Source: Chersky-840 sp963838775 (lineage in GTDB: Bacteria > Actinomycetota > Acidimicrobiia > Acidimicrobiales > UBA8190). Taken from it: a stretch of DNA of 64,000 nucleotides. Positions 8,878 through 17,371 of this stretch are shown here, piece after piece. The translations under genes and the position numbers were made by a program. How positions within the stretch are numbered: the first letter of the stretch is position 1; every line of letters starts with the position of its first letter. Below the pieces are notes generated by a model, which was not told where the DNA came from, did not search any database, and saw nothing but the letters and a program-made list of their open reading frames with translations. Location: positions 186,001 to 250,000 of the forward strand of contig CAWISP010000025.1 in assembly GCA_963838775.1 (NCBI GenBank), in the 5' to 3' direction.

Positions 8878-10665
8878 ATGACGGAGACGCTGTGGGTCGG
8901 GGGGGCCACGTCCACCATCGAAGTGTGTGTCCATTCGCCGTCGGAATGCGCTTCGCCCTTGGAAGGCGCTCCGCTGTGGGAGCCCGCCTCGCTGTCGGAA
9001 GGTGCTCCGCTGTGGGAGCCGCGCCCCGTTCTCGCCGTTGAGGTCGATCGCATCCCCTTCTCGAATCCTCCGGCCCTCCTGACCACTCCCACGGCCGCCC
9101 GCGGGCCTGGCTACGACACTGCCCCGCTGTGGGGGTCTCTGCCCGACGAGCATGGCGCTCGACGTAGAAGGGGCGGGCTGGGGCCGGCCCGGGTCAAGGG
9201 AACGGATATCGGGGTGATGGATCTCGACCGTGTGTTGTGTCCGGACGGCGCGCCGCTGTGGGGGCCACCGGTCGACGGCCACGCCAATGTCGAAGGCTCA
9301 CCGCTGTGGGAGCCGCCGACCGGAGAGTCCTCGCCGGACCTTGCTTCTCACCTCGAGCGCATCATGCTCCCCAGGACAGGAGACATGGAGCCGCCGAGGA
9401 CGGCCCCCTCGGGCGGTCTTTCGTTGGCGTCGGTCGGGCGCCTGGCGGTACGGACCTATCTCGGAGCCCGCCGGGCGGCCGGTGACCCGCGCCTGACCGG
9501 GGTGCTGCGAGCCGCCCCGAGCGTGGCGTACTTCATCGCCAGGAGCAGGACCCGCAACGCCGGGGCCGCCCTCGACGACACCGTGGTGCCCGTGCGGGCC
9601 ACCCCGGGTCTGGCCCTGCAGGCCTATCTCGACGAAGTGCTCATCGCCGTCCTGCGGCACCCGGAACTGCTTCCCAAGGCGAGCGACTGCACATCGGCGG
9701 CGGCCGACATCGAGCGTCTCCGCATCCTGTTCGCACGGGAGGGCTGGCTCGATCGACCCGCCCGGTACCACCGCGACCCACCCCCACCCCGCGACCTCGA
9801 ATCCTGGAGCGAGCACCGGGGCGGGTTGGGCTTCGAACACATCGCCTTCGCGAGCGGGTGGGAGCCGAATCCGTTGGAACCCGGTTGGGCCCGATGGATG
9901 GGACACGAGGCCAACCAGGTCGTGCACGCCTCGGTGTCTCGCGTCCCCGGGCGTTACCACCGCTCCTGGTTGGTCTGCGCGCACGGGCTCGGGATGGGCA
10001 ACAACCCCGCCATGGACCTGCGGGCGTTCCGGTCCCCTCAGCTCGCCCGGCGGGGCATCAATGTCGTCGTACCCGTCCTGCCGCTGCACGGGCCCCGGGC
10101 CTCGGGCCGGGTTCGGGGTGAGGACCTCATGACCATCGACATGGTCGACAGCATGCATGGGGTGGCCCAGGCGGCGTGGGACGTGCGGCGCATCATCCGC
10201 TGGCTCCGCGAGGAACAGGGTGCCGAACAGGTCGGGGTCATCGGGTACTCGCTCGGGGGCCTCGTGGCGTCGATCGTCGCCTCCCTCGAGGACGATCTGG
10301 CCTGTGTCATCGCCGGCATCCCGGTCGTCGACCTGCCCCATCTGGTTCGGCGCCACAGCCCGCCCGACATCGCCCGCCTGGCCGACACCAGCGGCGTGCT
10401 CGGGCCCGGCGCCGACGAGGTCCATCGGGTGGTATCGCCCTTGGCGATGGACTGCAAGGTGCCGTTCGAGCGCCGCTTCATCTTCGCCGGGCTCGCCGAC
10501 CGCATGTCGACTTTCGGCCACGCCCGCCGGCTCTGGCTGCATTGGGACCGGCCCGCGTTCGAGACCTATCCCGGTGGCCACGTCGGATTCTTCCTGTCAC
10601 CGGGCGTGAAGCGATTCGTCGACGACGCGCTCCGCCGCTCCTACACGAGCGCCGCCGCCGCCTGA
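8878..10665 (+). CDS. alpha/beta-hydrolase with N-terminal GAPLWEP-repeat extension
   Basis: About 595 residues. The C-terminal 300 residues are an alpha/beta hydrolase: HGLGMGNNP lies near the oxyanion strand, the nucleophile elbow is GVIGYSLGGLVAS with Ser as nucleophile, and a late GGHVGFF supplies the histidine. The first 160 or so residues are low-complexity and carry five copies of a short motif (GAPLWEP, GAPLWEP, TAPLWGS, GAPLWGP, GSPLWEP) whose DNA copies all sit in the same frame. The start is uncertain: ATG 8878 lacks a clear ribosome site, and ATG codons further in could be used for a shorter hydrolase. The substrate is unknown; esterase, lipase or peptidase are all possible. Confidence 0.78.
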   Translation: MTETLWVGGATSTIEVCVHSPSECASPLEGAPLWEPASLSEGAPLWEPRPVLAVEVDRIPFSNPPALLTTPTAARGPGYDTAPLWGSLPDEHGARRRRGGLGPARVKGTDIGVMDLDRVLCPDGAPLWGPPVDGHANVEGSPLWEPPTGESSPDLASHLERIMLPRTGDMEPPRTAPSGGLSLASVGRLAVRTYLGARRAAGDPRLTGVLRAAPSVAYFIARSRTRNAGAALDDTVVPVRATPGLALQAYLDEVLIAVLRHPELLPKASDCTSAAADIERLRILFAREGWLDRPARYHRDPPPPRDLESWSEHRGGLGFEHIAFASGWEPNPLEPGWARWMGHEANQVVHASVSRVPGRYHRSWLVCAHGLGMGNNPAMDLRAFRSPQLARRGINVVVPVLPLHGPRASGRVRGEDLMTIDMVDSMHGVAQAAWDVRRIIRWLREEQGAEQVGVIGYSLGGLVASIVASLEDDLACVIAGIPVVDLPHLVRRHSPPDIARLADTSGVLGPGADEVHRVVSPLAMDCKVPFERRFIFAGLADRMSTFGHARRLWLHWDRPAFETYPGGHVGFFLSPGVKRFVDDALRRSYTSAAAA

Positions 10666-10843
10666 CCCGGTGGGGGCCCAGCCGCCCCCTCCCATTGACC
10701 GAAGAGACGTCGCGCAACGGGTCGTCTGGTGCGTTCGACCTGGGTGTCCCGGGCCCCGGGGAGGAGCTCTGGTGGCAGGCGGGGTACATTCGGGACCTCC
10801 TGATCGCCGGACACGCCGCGCGGTCATGGAAAAGGGGGACCTC

Positions 10844-11965
10844 ATGGGGAAAGGGGCGCGCACCGGCACGCTCGGTCTCGGCATTCTCGGCACCGGGAAC
10901 ATCGCCGACATGAACGTCGCCGGGTACCTCGAGCACCCCGATTGTGATGTGGTAGCCGTGTGCGACGTCGATGCCGCCCTGGCCGAAGAGGCGGCCAAGC
11001 GCTGGGAGGTGCCACGGGCCTATTCCCACATCGACGAGCTTCTGGGCGACGACGACATCGACGCTGTCGAGATCCTGACCCCGACGCACCTGCACTATGC
11101 CCATGTGAAGGCGGCGCTCGAAGCCGGCAAGCACGTCTCGGTGCAGAAGCCCATCACGAACTCGGTCGACGAGGCCCTCGAGCTCGGGAAGCTGGCCGAT
11201 GACGCCGGGCTCACGCTCCGGGTGAGCGAGTGTTTCGTCCACTACCCCCCTCTCGAAAAGGCGAAGGAGCTGATCTCCGAGGGTGCCATCGGACGCCCCA
11301 TCAGCGTGCACATCCGCACCGTCGTCGGACAGACCGACTCGTCGTTCCAGGCGGCCCTGCGCCCCGAGGGATACGGCTGGCGCCTCGACAAGCGCAGTCC
11401 CGGGGGGCACCTGTTCGACGACAACGTGCACAAGTACGCCATGGCTCTATGGCTCGTGGAGCCGGACATCATCTCCGTCCAGGCCGTCGTCCGCCGGCGC
11501 GACATCTTCTTCGAGCCCTGCGCGGTGATCTTCGAGTACGACGACCCGGACCTGCTCGGCACCATGGAGGTCCAGTACGCACGCGACATGTGGATGCGGT
11601 CGGGTTACTTCGGAGCCGACGAATTCTTCGAGATCCAGGGAGAAGAGGGGTTCTTGTGGGTGACAAGGGCCACCGGCGAGATGCTCGACCTCGCTCCCGT
11701 CGTGCTCTACCAGGGGAAGGACAACGCCAGGACCTTCACGGAGTTCGATCAGATCGACGCCGACTGGGCCACGGGGTTCCGCCGCTCCTCCGCGCATTTC
11801 GTCGAGGCACTGCGATCGGGGTCACCCGCCGCCATGACCGCGAAGGAAGCGGCCAAGGTCCTCCAGCTGTGCTTCGCGGTGTATCAGGCCTCTGACACCC
11901 GCCAGCCCGTCGACCCCCGCACCATCACCGGATCGGTCACCCCGGCCGGATGGGGTGAATGGTGA
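10844..11965 (+). CDS. Gfo/Idh/MocA family NAD(P)-dependent oxidoreductase
   Basis: A 373-residue dehydrogenase. The Rossmann domain opens with LGILGTGNIADMNVAGYLEH and CDVDAALAEEAA, followed by the family motif VQKPITNSVDEA (the usual E-K-P is Q-K-P here). The C-terminal substrate domain holds SPGGHLFDDNVHKYAMALWL, with the conserved histidine pair near D-N-V-H. These enzymes oxidise sugars, inositols or related polyols. I chose ATG 10844 because AAAAGGGGG precedes it; ATG 10826 is an in-frame alternative. It stands alone, with the convergent DDN gene beyond its stop. Confidence 0.9.
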   Translation: MGKGARTGTLGLGILGTGNIADMNVAGYLEHPDCDVVAVCDVDAALAEEAAKRWEVPRAYSHIDELLGDDDIDAVEILTPTHLHYAHVKAALEAGKHVSVQKPITNSVDEALELGKLADDAGLTLRVSECFVHYPPLEKAKELISEGAIGRPISVHIRTVVGQTDSSFQAALRPEGYGWRLDKRSPGGHLFDDNVHKYAMALWLVEPDIISVQAVVRRRDIFFEPCAVIFEYDDPDLLGTMEVQYARDMWMRSGYFGADEFFEIQGEEGFLWVTRATGEMLDLAPVVLYQGKDNARTFTEFDQIDADWATGFRRSSAHFVEALRSGSPAAMTAKEAAKVLQLCFAVYQASDTRQPVDPRTITGSVTPAGWGEW

Positions 11966-12008
11966 TCGCCGCGGGGTAACCCGAGAGCCGCACGCCGTGG
12001 GTCGGGAC

Positions 12009-12473
12009 TCAGGGAGGTGGCGGCGTAGCGGCCTTGCGCTCCAGTCTCACCACGGGCAGCTCGCGCTGGACGGTGCGGGTGTAGCCACGCCACTGGCGGT
12101 TGTACGACACGGCCCGCGCGAGCATGGCGGTGCGCTCTGGGCCGGCGAGGGCGCGCGCACGCACCGGCACCGATCGACCCGACACGTGCACGACGGCATC
12201 GGGGTCGGCGCTCAGGTTCATCCACCACGCCGGTGGGCGCTCACCTCCGTAGTTGGAGGCGATCACCACGAAATCCTCGCCGTCGGGCATGTACAGCAGG
12301 ACGACGCTGCGGCGCTGCCCCGAACGCCGACCCCGGGTCTCGAGCACGAGGAACCGCAAGCGGGGCCCTGACCATGATGGACGTCCCCGGGTTCGCACCA
12401 GCAGGCGGGTGTGCTGACGGGCGAAGGCGCGGAAGGACCGCACCTGCAGGCTTTCTGGCGCCACCGAGGACAC
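12009..12473 (-). CDS. nitroreductase family deazaflavin-dependent oxidoreductase
   Basis: A 154-residue DDN-type split barrel. The N terminus is RAFARQHTRLLVRTRGR, followed by FLVLETRGRRSGQRRSVVLLYMPDGEDFVVIASNYGG, and then the family W-x-x-N motif in WWMNLSADPDAVVHVSGR. F420 or a flavin is the expected cofactor. It starts 90 bases after the WS/DGAT stop on the same strand, so the two may form a small lipid-related operon, which is an inference from position. It is clearly diverged from the DDN paralogue at 6706-7122. Confidence 0.85.
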   Translation of the reverse strand: MSSVAPESLQVRSFRAFARQHTRLLVRTRGRPSWSGPRLRFLVLETRGRRSGQRRSVVLLYMPDGEDFVVIASNYGGERPPAWWMNLSADPDAVVHVSGRSVPVRARALAGPERTAMLARAVSYNRQWRGYTRTVQRELPVVRLERKAATPPPP

Positions 12474-12563
12474 GCTAATGGCGGCTTCTCTGGGGTGCTC
12501 GCGAACTGGTTCCGGGAACCACGGGCGGCCGGACGCCGCCCTCTCTTCAGGGTTCGGAGGCGA

Positions 12564-13961
12564 TCACCGGCACAGTGCCAGCATGGTGCGCATACCGCTC
12601 TCGATGCCGCGACCGAGCACGTCGAGGTCCTCGGTCGTGTCCCAGTCCCCGGTGATCCCGAACGTGACCTGGCCGTCATAGGAGAAGATCGCCAGCCCGA
12701 TGCGGATCTGGCCCGCCAGCGGCACGTACGGGTACGCCGTGACCATGCGCCGTCCCGCCACGTAGAGGGGAAGCTGCGGCCCGGGCACATTGGTCGTCAC
12801 GGTGTTGATGTTGCGCTGGGCAACCCGGGTGGCGAGTCGCATCCCGAGGGCCAGGAGCATGGGGGGCGCGAAGCCCGACAGCGACGTCAACGCCTCTCCT
12901 GCCACCGCTTCCTTCGATTCCTTCAGTCCCGCCATCTGGAGCGTGATGGCACGCAGGCGCTCGGCGGGGTCGTCGATCCCCACCGGGAGGGCGGCGAACA
13001 TCGCCGAAACCTTGTTGTGCAGCGTGCCGTCACCCACCGCCATGGCTCCCGGGTCGCGGGCCCGTACCGACACCGGCACGAGCGTGCGCACGACTCGATC
13101 GACCGACTCACCCCGGGAGCGGAGCAATTCGCGAAAGCCGTTGGTGATGGCCGCCAGGACGACGTCGTTGAAGGCGCCACCCAGCCCTTTGCGGACCCGC
13201 TTGATGTCGTCCACCGTGGTTGCCGCCCACGCGTAGCGGCGGTGCGGGCCGAGGGGGCCGTTGAGGCTGGAGATCGGCGTAGGCCGGATCAGCCCGGCCA
13301 TCGACGACAAACCCCGGGCGACCTCCCCGGCCCGAGCCAGGGCGTGACGGGGCAACCGCGTGCTCGCCCGCACCGCCCGGAGCTGTTCGTAGGGGCTACG
13401 AGCCAGGCCGGTGGCGGCCGCGAGGACAAGACCGGCTCCGGTGGGCGCCGGGCGCGGAACCCAATCGTCGACAACCGGGGGCGACGGCTGGGGGGTGGTG
13501 TCCATGATGACGGCCAGCAGGTCGGTTCCCGACACCCCGTCGACGAGGGCGTGGTGGGTCTTCGAGAGCAGGGCCCACCTCCCGCCACCGAGGCCTTCGA
13601 CCATCCAGATCTCCCACAGAGGCTTGGACCGGTCGAGCTGCTGCGCCATCACCCGGCCCACGAGGGCCCGCAACTCGGCCTCTCCCCCGGGGGCGGGGAG
13701 CGCGGTGTGACGGAGGTGGTAGTCGATGTTGAAATGCTGGTCGTCCACCCACACGGGCCGACCCATGTCCAATGGCACGAAGCGGACGACCTGGCGGTAC
13801 CGGGGGACGAGCGGGAGCTTGCCCCGGACCATGTCGACAACGTCGGCGTACTGGGGAACAGGCCCTTCGAAGATCCCGATCGCCGCGATGTGCATATGGC
13901 TCACGTCGTCCTCGACATGTAGGAACGAAGCATCGAGTGGGCTCAACCGGTCGAAGCTCAC
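12564..13961 (-). CDS. wax ester synthase / diacylglycerol acyltransferase (WS/DGAT)
   Basis: A 465-residue bifunctional acyltransferase that joins acyl-CoA to fatty alcohols or diacylglycerol to make storage lipid at the membrane. It has the catalytic HHALVDG motif (H-H-x-x-x-D-G) near residue 145, the N-terminal RLSPLDASFLHVED signature, PLWEIWMVEGL, and the C-terminal domain with TNVPGPQLPLYVAGRRM. GTG 13961 was chosen because AAAGAAGGTGG precedes it by a few bases; the frame extends to 13997. A perfect 18-base palindrome lies about 50 bases upstream. Length and motifs are normal for the actinobacterial family. Confidence 0.93.
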   Translation of the reverse strand: MSFDRLSPLDASFLHVEDDVSHMHIAAIGIFEGPVPQYADVVDMVRGKLPLVPRYRQVVRFVPLDMGRPVWVDDQHFNIDYHLRHTALPAPGGEAELRALVGRVMAQQLDRSKPLWEIWMVEGLGGGRWALLSKTHHALVDGVSGTDLLAVIMDTTPQPSPPVVDDWVPRPAPTGAGLVLAAATGLARSPYEQLRAVRASTRLPRHALARAGEVARGLSSMAGLIRPTPISSLNGPLGPHRRYAWAATTVDDIKRVRKGLGGAFNDVVLAAITNGFRELLRSRGESVDRVVRTLVPVSVRARDPGAMAVGDGTLHNKVSAMFAALPVGIDDPAERLRAITLQMAGLKESKEAVAGEALTSLSGFAPPMLLALGMRLATRVAQRNINTVTTNVPGPQLPLYVAGRRMVTAYPYVPLAGQIRIGLAIFSYDGQVTFGITGDWDTTEDLDVLGRGIESGMRTMLALCR

Positions 13962-14405
13962 GGTCCACCTTCTTTCGCGTGCCGTTCCGAGCAGCATACG
14001 ACCCTGGCCGGGGTGACCCGCGGGTCACCTCCGAGGCCGGCGAGACCCCCTCGATCGCACCCGATTCGCAACCCCCGCCCCATCCCCTGGGCATCCCGGA
14101 CCCGCTGCAGGCCGCGCCTCGCAGGCCCGCCCGGACCCCGTGTCGGCCGCGCTCGCTGGGTGGTCGGGACCGCGGGCGGAGACCGGCCGACAGGGTCGAT
14201 GCATCAAAGCCTGGAGAAATGCCCCGGGATTACGCTGCTCGAAACGGGCCGGTCGTCGAAGGTCCGGGACCGAAACCTCGCAGGAGAGATCGGCCGATGA
14301 CGGTTGATGACCACGGGCTCACCGACGGAACCCGGCTGCCAGTTGGACGTTCGGCCTCGGGGATCGGGGCACCGTCGGCCACGCGAGCTCGAGCACGGTA
14401 GGGCT
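13962..14405. other. non-coding stretch between divergent genes
   Basis: 444 bases between the WS/DGAT gene and a plus-strand membrane protein gene. No convincing reading frame was seen on either strand. It holds the 18-base palindrome listed separately and presumably both divergent promoters, but no clear -35/-10 pair was recognised. Confidence 0.5.
14012..14029. promoter_or_regulatory. perfect 18-base palindrome upstream of WS/DGAT
   Basis: GGTGACCCG followed directly by its reverse complement CGGGTCACC, with no spacer. It lies 51-68 bases upstream of the WS/DGAT start codon. A symmetric site of this length suits binding of a dimeric repressor; no regulator gene is adjacent, so the binder is unknown. 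Confidence 0.6.
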
Positions 14406-14921
14406 GTGTCCGTCTCCGAGCCCTCCGAACGAGACCACACGTCGGCCACGACGTGGATCAGATTCGATCGCAAGCGGGTGGGCGTCGGAGACCTCACGGT
14501 GGCGGTCTGCAGCGTCGTCCTGATGATCGGGATCTTCCTACCGTGGTTCGAGTTCGGTGACACGGTCACGGGCTTCTACAGCTTCAACGCAGCTGATCTG
14601 CGGACGTGGATGTACATCCCCTTTTTCGTGTCACTCGCCGTCATCGGGTCCGTCGTGGCGAAGGCGGTGCGGACCCGGCCTTGGTCTCCTCGTCTCTTTT
14701 CGCTGAGCCTGGTGGGGGCGTGCGGTGTCGACCTCGTGCTCACTCTGGGGTGCTTCGTCAAGAGATCGCCCGGGCTGAGTTGGGATTTCGGTGCGTACCT
14801 CAGTACCGTCGCCGCCGTTACCGCTCTTGCCGGTGCGATAACGAGCACGTTGGCCGCGTTCGCACTCCCGAGGGGTTCGGGAACCCGCCGCAAGGCGGCC
14901 CGCACGGTCCACATCGACTGA
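14406..14921 (+). CDS. four-helix integral membrane protein, unknown function
   Basis: About 171 residues from GTG 14406, which has GGTAGGG just upstream; the frame extends further but the upstream part does not look like protein. Four hydrophobic segments are visible (VAVCSVVLMIGIFLPWF, YIPFFVSLAVIGSVV, LFSLSLVGACGVDLVLTLG, TVAAVTALAGAITSTLAAFA). The first helix ends in PWFEFG, a pattern seen in small actinobacterial membrane proteins of unknown role. It may be transcribed with the SHOCT gene 97 bases downstream. Confidence 0.65.
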   Translation: MSVSEPSERDHTSATTWIRFDRKRVGVGDLTVAVCSVVLMIGIFLPWFEFGDTVTGFYSFNAADLRTWMYIPFFVSLAVIGSVVAKAVRTRPWSPRLFSLSLVGACGVDLVLTLGCFVKRSPGLSWDFGAYLSTVAAVTALAGAITSTLAAFALPRGSGTRRKAARTVHID

Positions 14922-15018
14922 GAGCACCGCATCGAGAGGAGCGGCTCTTCGCTCTTCACAGCAGTTGCACAGTTTGTCAGGCTTTCATCGGTACAAGTAC
15001 TTCGACGAGGAGTCCACG

Positions 15019-15354
15019 ATGTTCCGTTACGGTGCCGGTGGGTTTCATCACCCAGTGTTCGCTGTCTTTGCCCTGGCCTTTCTGGCGGCACTGGCGGTGC
15101 TGGTGGTGCTGGCCGTGATCGCCGTCGTGCGGATGTGGAGAAACCCCCATGCGCACCCTGTCGCCTTTCCGAGGGGGGCATCGGCCGGTGCGCCCATGGA
15201 TCCGGCCCTTGCCGAATTACGGCTGCGGTACGCGCGGGGTGACATCACCTGGGAGGAGTTCGCGCAGCGGGCGGGCCGACTGGGCTACCCGTTCCCGGGA
15301 GGGACAGGTCCCGCGCCGGGCCCCGATCCCACCGGACCCCCACCCGTGCCATAG
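15019..15354 (+). CDS. SHOCT-domain membrane protein
   Basis: About 111 residues. One strong membrane helix (VFAVFALAFLAALAVLVVLAVIAVV) is followed by a short loop and a C-terminal SHOCT domain, LAELRLRYARGDITWEEFAQR, which is near-canonical. The tail is proline-rich. ATG 15019 follows GACGAGGAG. SHOCT domains sit at protein ends and are thought to mediate oligomerisation; no enzyme activity is expected. The stop is four bases from the convergent TetR gene's stop. Confidence 0.85.
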   Translation: MFRYGAGGFHHPVFAVFALAFLAALAVLVVLAVIAVVRMWRNPHAHPVAFPRGASAGAPMDPALAELRLRYARGDITWEEFAQRAGRLGYPFPGGTGPAPGPDPTGPPPVP

Positions 15355-15358
15355 CCAC

Positions 15359-16012
15359 CTAACGGCGCACGGCGGATGGCGCCTTTGAGCCCTTCGGAGG
15401 CCGAGCCAACCGTGCTGGCGTGGAGCGGAGACCTAAGAGCAGGTGACGGGCGGTGTCTTCGAACCGCCCAACGTCGCCGAAGGGCCTGGCCACGAGCATC
15501 GCCCCTTCCAGGCCGCTGACAATCATCCGGGCTGTCTCTCTTGGCGGACCTGTGAACGTGAGGGTCCCTTCCTTACGGCCTTGTTCCAAGACACGCGTTA
15601 GCCACCGCTCGTTCGCGTCGAAGAACCGAACAACGGCGTCTTGCATGGGACTCGGGAGGGTCTCGTACTCTGCCGCCATCATTCCGCAGAGACACATGCG
15701 TTGCTCGCGCAACACGTCGCGGTAGAGATCGGCGTAGGCATCGAGGCGGGCAGATGCTTCGGTTGTGCGTTCCTCCACCCCCGCCAGCGCTTCGGCAAAG
15801 CGCGCTGCATAGCGGGCAACGAGGGCCTCGCCAAGTTCTGCTTTCCCGGCAAAGTGGTAGTGGAGGGCCGCCTTCGTGATCTTCAACTCGACGGCCACGT
15901 CCGCGTAGCTGAACCCGTTGAAGCCGCGGACTTGGACGAGGCGCTCGGCCACGTCGAGGATCTGGGTCGCGGTGTCGACCCTCCCGCCCCCGCCCTTCGT
16001 CATTGTTTCCAT
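15359..16012 (-). CDS. TetR/AcrR family transcriptional regulator
   Basis: A 217-residue one-component repressor. The N-terminal helix-turn-helix reads ILDVAERLVQVRGFNGFSYADVAVELKI and then TKAALHYHFAGKAEL; the ligand domain follows and carries a Cys-rich segment (RMCLCGMMAAEYE). It is divergent from the cupin-SnoaL genes. The gap holds an 8-base-arm palindrome, so it very likely controls itself and that operon. The effector is unknown. Confidence 0.92.
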   Translation of the reverse strand: METMTKGGGGRVDTATQILDVAERLVQVRGFNGFSYADVAVELKITKAALHYHFAGKAELGEALVARYAARFAEALAGVEERTTEASARLDAYADLYRDVLREQRMCLCGMMAAEYETLPSPMQDAVVRFFDANERWLTRVLEQGRKEGTLTFTGPPRETARMIVSGLEGAMLVARPFGDVGRFEDTARHLLLGLRSTPARLARPPKGSKAPSAVRR

Positions 16013-16034
16013 CCCTCCGAGAACCTCTTGACTT

Positions 16035-16054
16035 CTTACCTATTAGTAGGTAAG
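16035..16054. promoter_or_regulatory. TetR-type operator between divergent genes
   Basis: CTTACCTA, four bases, then TAGGTAAG: perfect 8-base arms. A -35-like TTGACT ends immediately before the palindrome on the plus strand, so a bound repressor would block the rightward promoter. It lies between the TetR gene and the cupin gene. Confidence 0.8.
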
Positions 16055-16096
16055 CCTACACTGTCGTTGATGGAAGTGGGAACAAGGAGGACGGCC

Positions 16097-16450
16097 ATGG
16101 ACGCGACCGAGCACCGGAGCTTCGAGAAGCCCGACGAGGTCCGGGAGTTCCCGAATGGGCGAGCCGAGATCGTGAAAGCCGGTGGAGGGGAGATCGGCCG
16201 GCTCGTCCTTCAGCCCGGATGGCGCTGGTCCAATGACGTGAAGCCGATCGCCAAGACAGAGAGCTGCCAAGCGCCGCATTTCCAGTACCACGTGAGCGGG
16301 CAGTTGGCCATCCGCATGGACGACGGTGCAGAGTTCATCGCCGGTCCCGGAGATGTCACGTCACTGCCGAGCGGCCACGACGCTTGGGTGATCGGGAACG
16401 AGCCCGTCGTCGTCGTCGACTGGTTCGGAGCCAGCAACTACGCGAAATGA
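16097..16450 (+). CDS. cupin-domain protein
   Basis: A 117-residue single cupin. The core pattern is APHFQYHVSGQLAIRMDDGAEFIAGPGDVTSLPSGHDAWV, with His residues in both cupin motifs that could hold a metal. The start ATG 16097 follows AAGGAGG at ideal spacing. The stop overlaps the next gene's ATG (ATGA). Its place in a TetR-controlled operon with SnoaL-like genes suggests a stress or small-molecule response role, which is inference. Confidence 0.85.
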   Translation: MDATEHRSFEKPDEVREFPNGRAEIVKAGGGEIGRLVLQPGWRWSNDVKPIAKTESCQAPHFQYHVSGQLAIRMDDGAEFIAGPGDVTSLPSGHDAWVIGNEPVVVVDWFGASNYAK

Positions 16451-16806
16451 CAAACCCAAGCGTAGAGACGGAGCCCGTCGGGGTGGTCGAAGCGTTCGGG
16501 GCGGCCTGGGCCGATCACGATCTCGATGCTGCCCTGGGACTGGTGACAGAGGACTGTATCTTCGACGCCACAGGCCCCGCCCCCGACGGGATGCGCCACA
16601 TTGGTCGAGCCGCCATCCGACAGGCGTGGCAGGCAATCTTCAGCGACGTGACCTCCCGGTTCGAGCCGGAGGAGACCTTCGCGGCCGGCGACCGTGTCGT
16701 GCAGCTGTGGCGCTACTCCTGGGATGGTGGACATGTACGTGGCGTGGATGTATTCCGTGTGCGCGCTGGCAAGGTGGCCGAGAAGCTCTCGTACGTAAAG
16801 GGTTGA
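16447..16806 (+). CDS. SnoaL-like / NTF2-fold protein
   Basis: A 119-residue alpha+beta barrel protein. Its opening VEAFGAAWADHDLDAALGLVTEDCIFDATGP is the classic start of the SnoaL/ketosteroid-isomerase superfamily, and the end RGVDVFRVRAGKVAEKLSYVKG is equally typical. The family includes isomerases, cyclases, hydrolases and non-enzymatic binding domains, so the reaction cannot be named. It is translationally coupled to the cupin through an ATGA overlap. Confidence 0.85.
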   Translation: MTNPSVETEPVGVVEAFGAAWADHDLDAALGLVTEDCIFDATGPAPDGMRHIGRAAIRQAWQAIFSDVTSRFEPEETFAAGDRVVQLWRYSWDGGHVRGVDVFRVRAGKVAEKLSYVKG

Positions 16807-16814
16807 CGCATTCA

Positions 16815-16862
16815 GGGGCGCACTCAGGGGCGCACTCAGGGGCGCACTCAGGGGCGCACTCA
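16815..16862. repeat. 12-base tandem repeat, four copies
   Basis: Four exact copies of GGGGCGCACTCA in the 69-base gap between the two SnoaL-like genes, ending next to the ribosome site (GGAGGG) of the second gene. The partial CATTCA just upstream may be a diverged copy. Confidence 0.97.
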
Positions 16863-16875
16863 GGAGGGTGAGATC

Positions 16876-17286
16876 ATGGGCACAACAGACCCCGTAGGTG
16901 CGTTCCTGGCCGGTATCGAGGGCGCGGCGCTCCCTGAGGACATCTTCTGTGACGACATCGTCCTGGATGCGACAGTCCCGAACTGGCGGTTCCAAGTCCA
17001 AGGCGCTGGCGCCGTGCGGGACGAGCTGGGGAGGTGGTACGCCGACCTCGGACGTTTCGGGGAATTGCGACGCAACAGGATTGATGGCGGAGAGCTGGTG
17101 GAGTTCACGCTCAGCTGGCAAGAAGCAGGCGTGCCTCATACATGCCACCAAGCCCACGTCGTCATGCTGCGCGACGACCGGATAGCCAGCGATACGGTGT
17201 TTTGTGGCGGTCGGTGGCCTGAGCCCTTGCTCGCCCAGATGGACCAGGCACAGCTGGAGCGAAACGCTGTTCCAGGTTCGGGCTGA
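16876..17286 (+). CDS. SnoaL-like / NTF2-fold protein, second copy
   Basis: A 136-residue protein starting at ATG 16876 behind AGGAGGGTGAG. It begins DPVGAFLAGIEGAALPEDIFCDDIVLDATVPNWRFQVQG, an NTF2-fold pattern with the first helix shortened, and ends with a long strand pair (TCHQAHVVMLRDDRIASDTVFCGGRW). It is only distantly like its upstream neighbour, so a recent duplication is unlikely. It is probably the last gene of the TetR-controlled operon. Confidence 0.75.
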   Translation: MGTTDPVGAFLAGIEGAALPEDIFCDDIVLDATVPNWRFQVQGAGAVRDELGRWYADLGRFGELRRNRIDGGELVEFTLSWQEAGVPHTCHQAHVVMLRDDRIASDTVFCGGRWPEPLLAQMDQAQLERNAVPGSG

Positions 17287-17371
17287 CTTGCACTTGGGAG
17301 GTCCGCCTCGCCTCAGCAGGCGGTGTTGAAACTCGAGCGCGACTAGAAGGTCGCCTGAGATCCGCGCTGGC

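Noticed and set aside
12411..13922. 503-codon plus-strand frame
   Set aside because: Antisense shadow of the WS/DGAT gene, whose catalytic motifs are clear on the minus strand.
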